A stretch of DNA of 13,344 nucleotides from an uncultured Bacteroidota bacterium (lineage in GTDB: Bacteria > Bacteroidota > Bacteroidia > NS11-12g > UBA955), in NCBI GenBank assembly GCA_903959115.1, contig CAJBVU010000318.1:1-13344 (forward strand). The letters run 5' to 3'. The notes below the pieces were generated by a model. It saw only the letters and a program-made list of their open reading frames with translations, made no database searches and was not told the DNA's origin. Positions 13,191 to 13,344 of the stretch are shown one piece after another. Position 1 is the stretch's first letter; the number at the start of each line of letters is the position of its first letter. The position numbers and the translations under genes are program-made.

Positions 13191-13344
13191 ATGCGGTTTT
13201 TTCAAGCAATTCTGATGAGTATTTTGGTAATCTTCTCGAGCGGAGGTGCCCAAATGGCTTATCATATTTGCGAGCAAGATGGGCAGCATTGGATATTCGA
13301 AAATTGCAATGAGTCGTCGTTAGTGAATTTGTCTGATGATGCAA
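13191..13344 (+). CDS. Secreted protein of unknown function, N-terminal fragment (3' end outside window)
   Basis: The first 51 codons of an open frame that runs off the window. Residues 1-20 look like a Sec signal peptide: a basic R2, a hydrophobic core (A-I-L-M-S-I-L-V-I-F, 6-15), then S-S-G-G-A with a probable cut after A20. The start of the mature part has two cysteines (C27 and C39) and is polar. No cysteine sits in a lipobox position, so it is probably not a lipoprotein. An exact TAnnTTTG promoter box just upstream supports this start. The family cannot be identified from this fragment. Confidence 0.65.
   Translation, partial: MRFFQAILMSILVIFSSGGAQMAYHICEQDGQHWIFENCNESSLVNLSDDA

Noticed and set aside
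1..13344. tRNA, rRNA, CRISPR array or insertion sequence.
   Set aside because: Reading both strands showed no such structures. The gaps are too short and hold no repeat arrays or transposase frames.

Overview
The window looks like ordinary chromosomal core genome of a member of the Bacteroidota, probably Flavobacteriales or a near relative. The reasons are the family content (a TPR protein before ribH, a multi-repeat DUF349 protein, an 'HGVHSPFVYDF' methyltransferase-like protein, a DUF721/DciA-like protein, PyrR with PyrB and no PyrI), the moderate-to-low GC content, the near absence of Shine-Dalgarno sequences, and AT-rich promoter boxes of the Bacteroidota type (TAnnTTTG or TAnnTTCG). The coding density is very high: the longest gap is 178 bases (3671-3848). 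I see no tRNA, rRNA, CRISPR array, insertion sequence or prophage structure. Lineage below phylum level is a guess.

Layout. (1) 1-460, plus strand: the C-terminal part of signal peptidase I (lepB), cut by the window edge. (2) 3670-473, minus strand: a tight five-gene run, EVE-domain protein > pyrR > pyrB > type-II L-asparaginase > small muconolactone-isomerase-like protein. The junctions are a 14-base overlap, a 4-base overlap, a 2-base gap and a 1-base gap, so this is almost certainly one transcript. It joins pyrimidine synthesis (aspartate carbamoyltransferase and its PRPP-binding partner PyrR) to an enzyme that makes aspartate from asparagine. (3) 3671-3848: a divergent regulatory region holding repeated operator-like words. 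(4) 3849-4667, plus strand: an XRE-type repressor with a LexA-like S24 domain whose self-cleavage residues all look intact. (5) 4752-5738: pdhA, pyruvate dehydrogenase E1 alpha, with its own promoter box. (6) 5778-11043, plus strand: a six-gene run, TPR membrane protein > ribH > DUF349 protein > degenerate methyltransferase-like protein > YbgC-type thioesterase > YihY/BrkB membrane protein. The last four junctions overlap or are nearly adjacent. (7) 13126-11046, minus strand: an amino acid permease followed by a DUF721/DciA-like protein, converging on the BrkB gene. (8) 13191-13344: the start of a secreted protein, cut by the window end.

How they work together. The clearest functional unit is the pyr operon: asparaginase gives aspartate, which ATCase condenses with carbamoyl phosphate, and PyrR may sense UMP and PRPP. 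Its first gene, EVE, is divergent from the S24 repressor and shares a regulatory gap with it, so the repressor may control both directions. The remaining genes are housekeeping (protein secretion, central carbon, riboflavin, envelope, amino acid uptake, replication-helicase loading).

I found no convincing new multi-gene system. The best leads are the asparaginase-ATCase coupling, the divergent S24/EVE arrangement with repeated AATATCAATTT, the methyltransferase-like protein that has lost its expected active-site motifs, and symmetric sequences at both convergent gene junctions.
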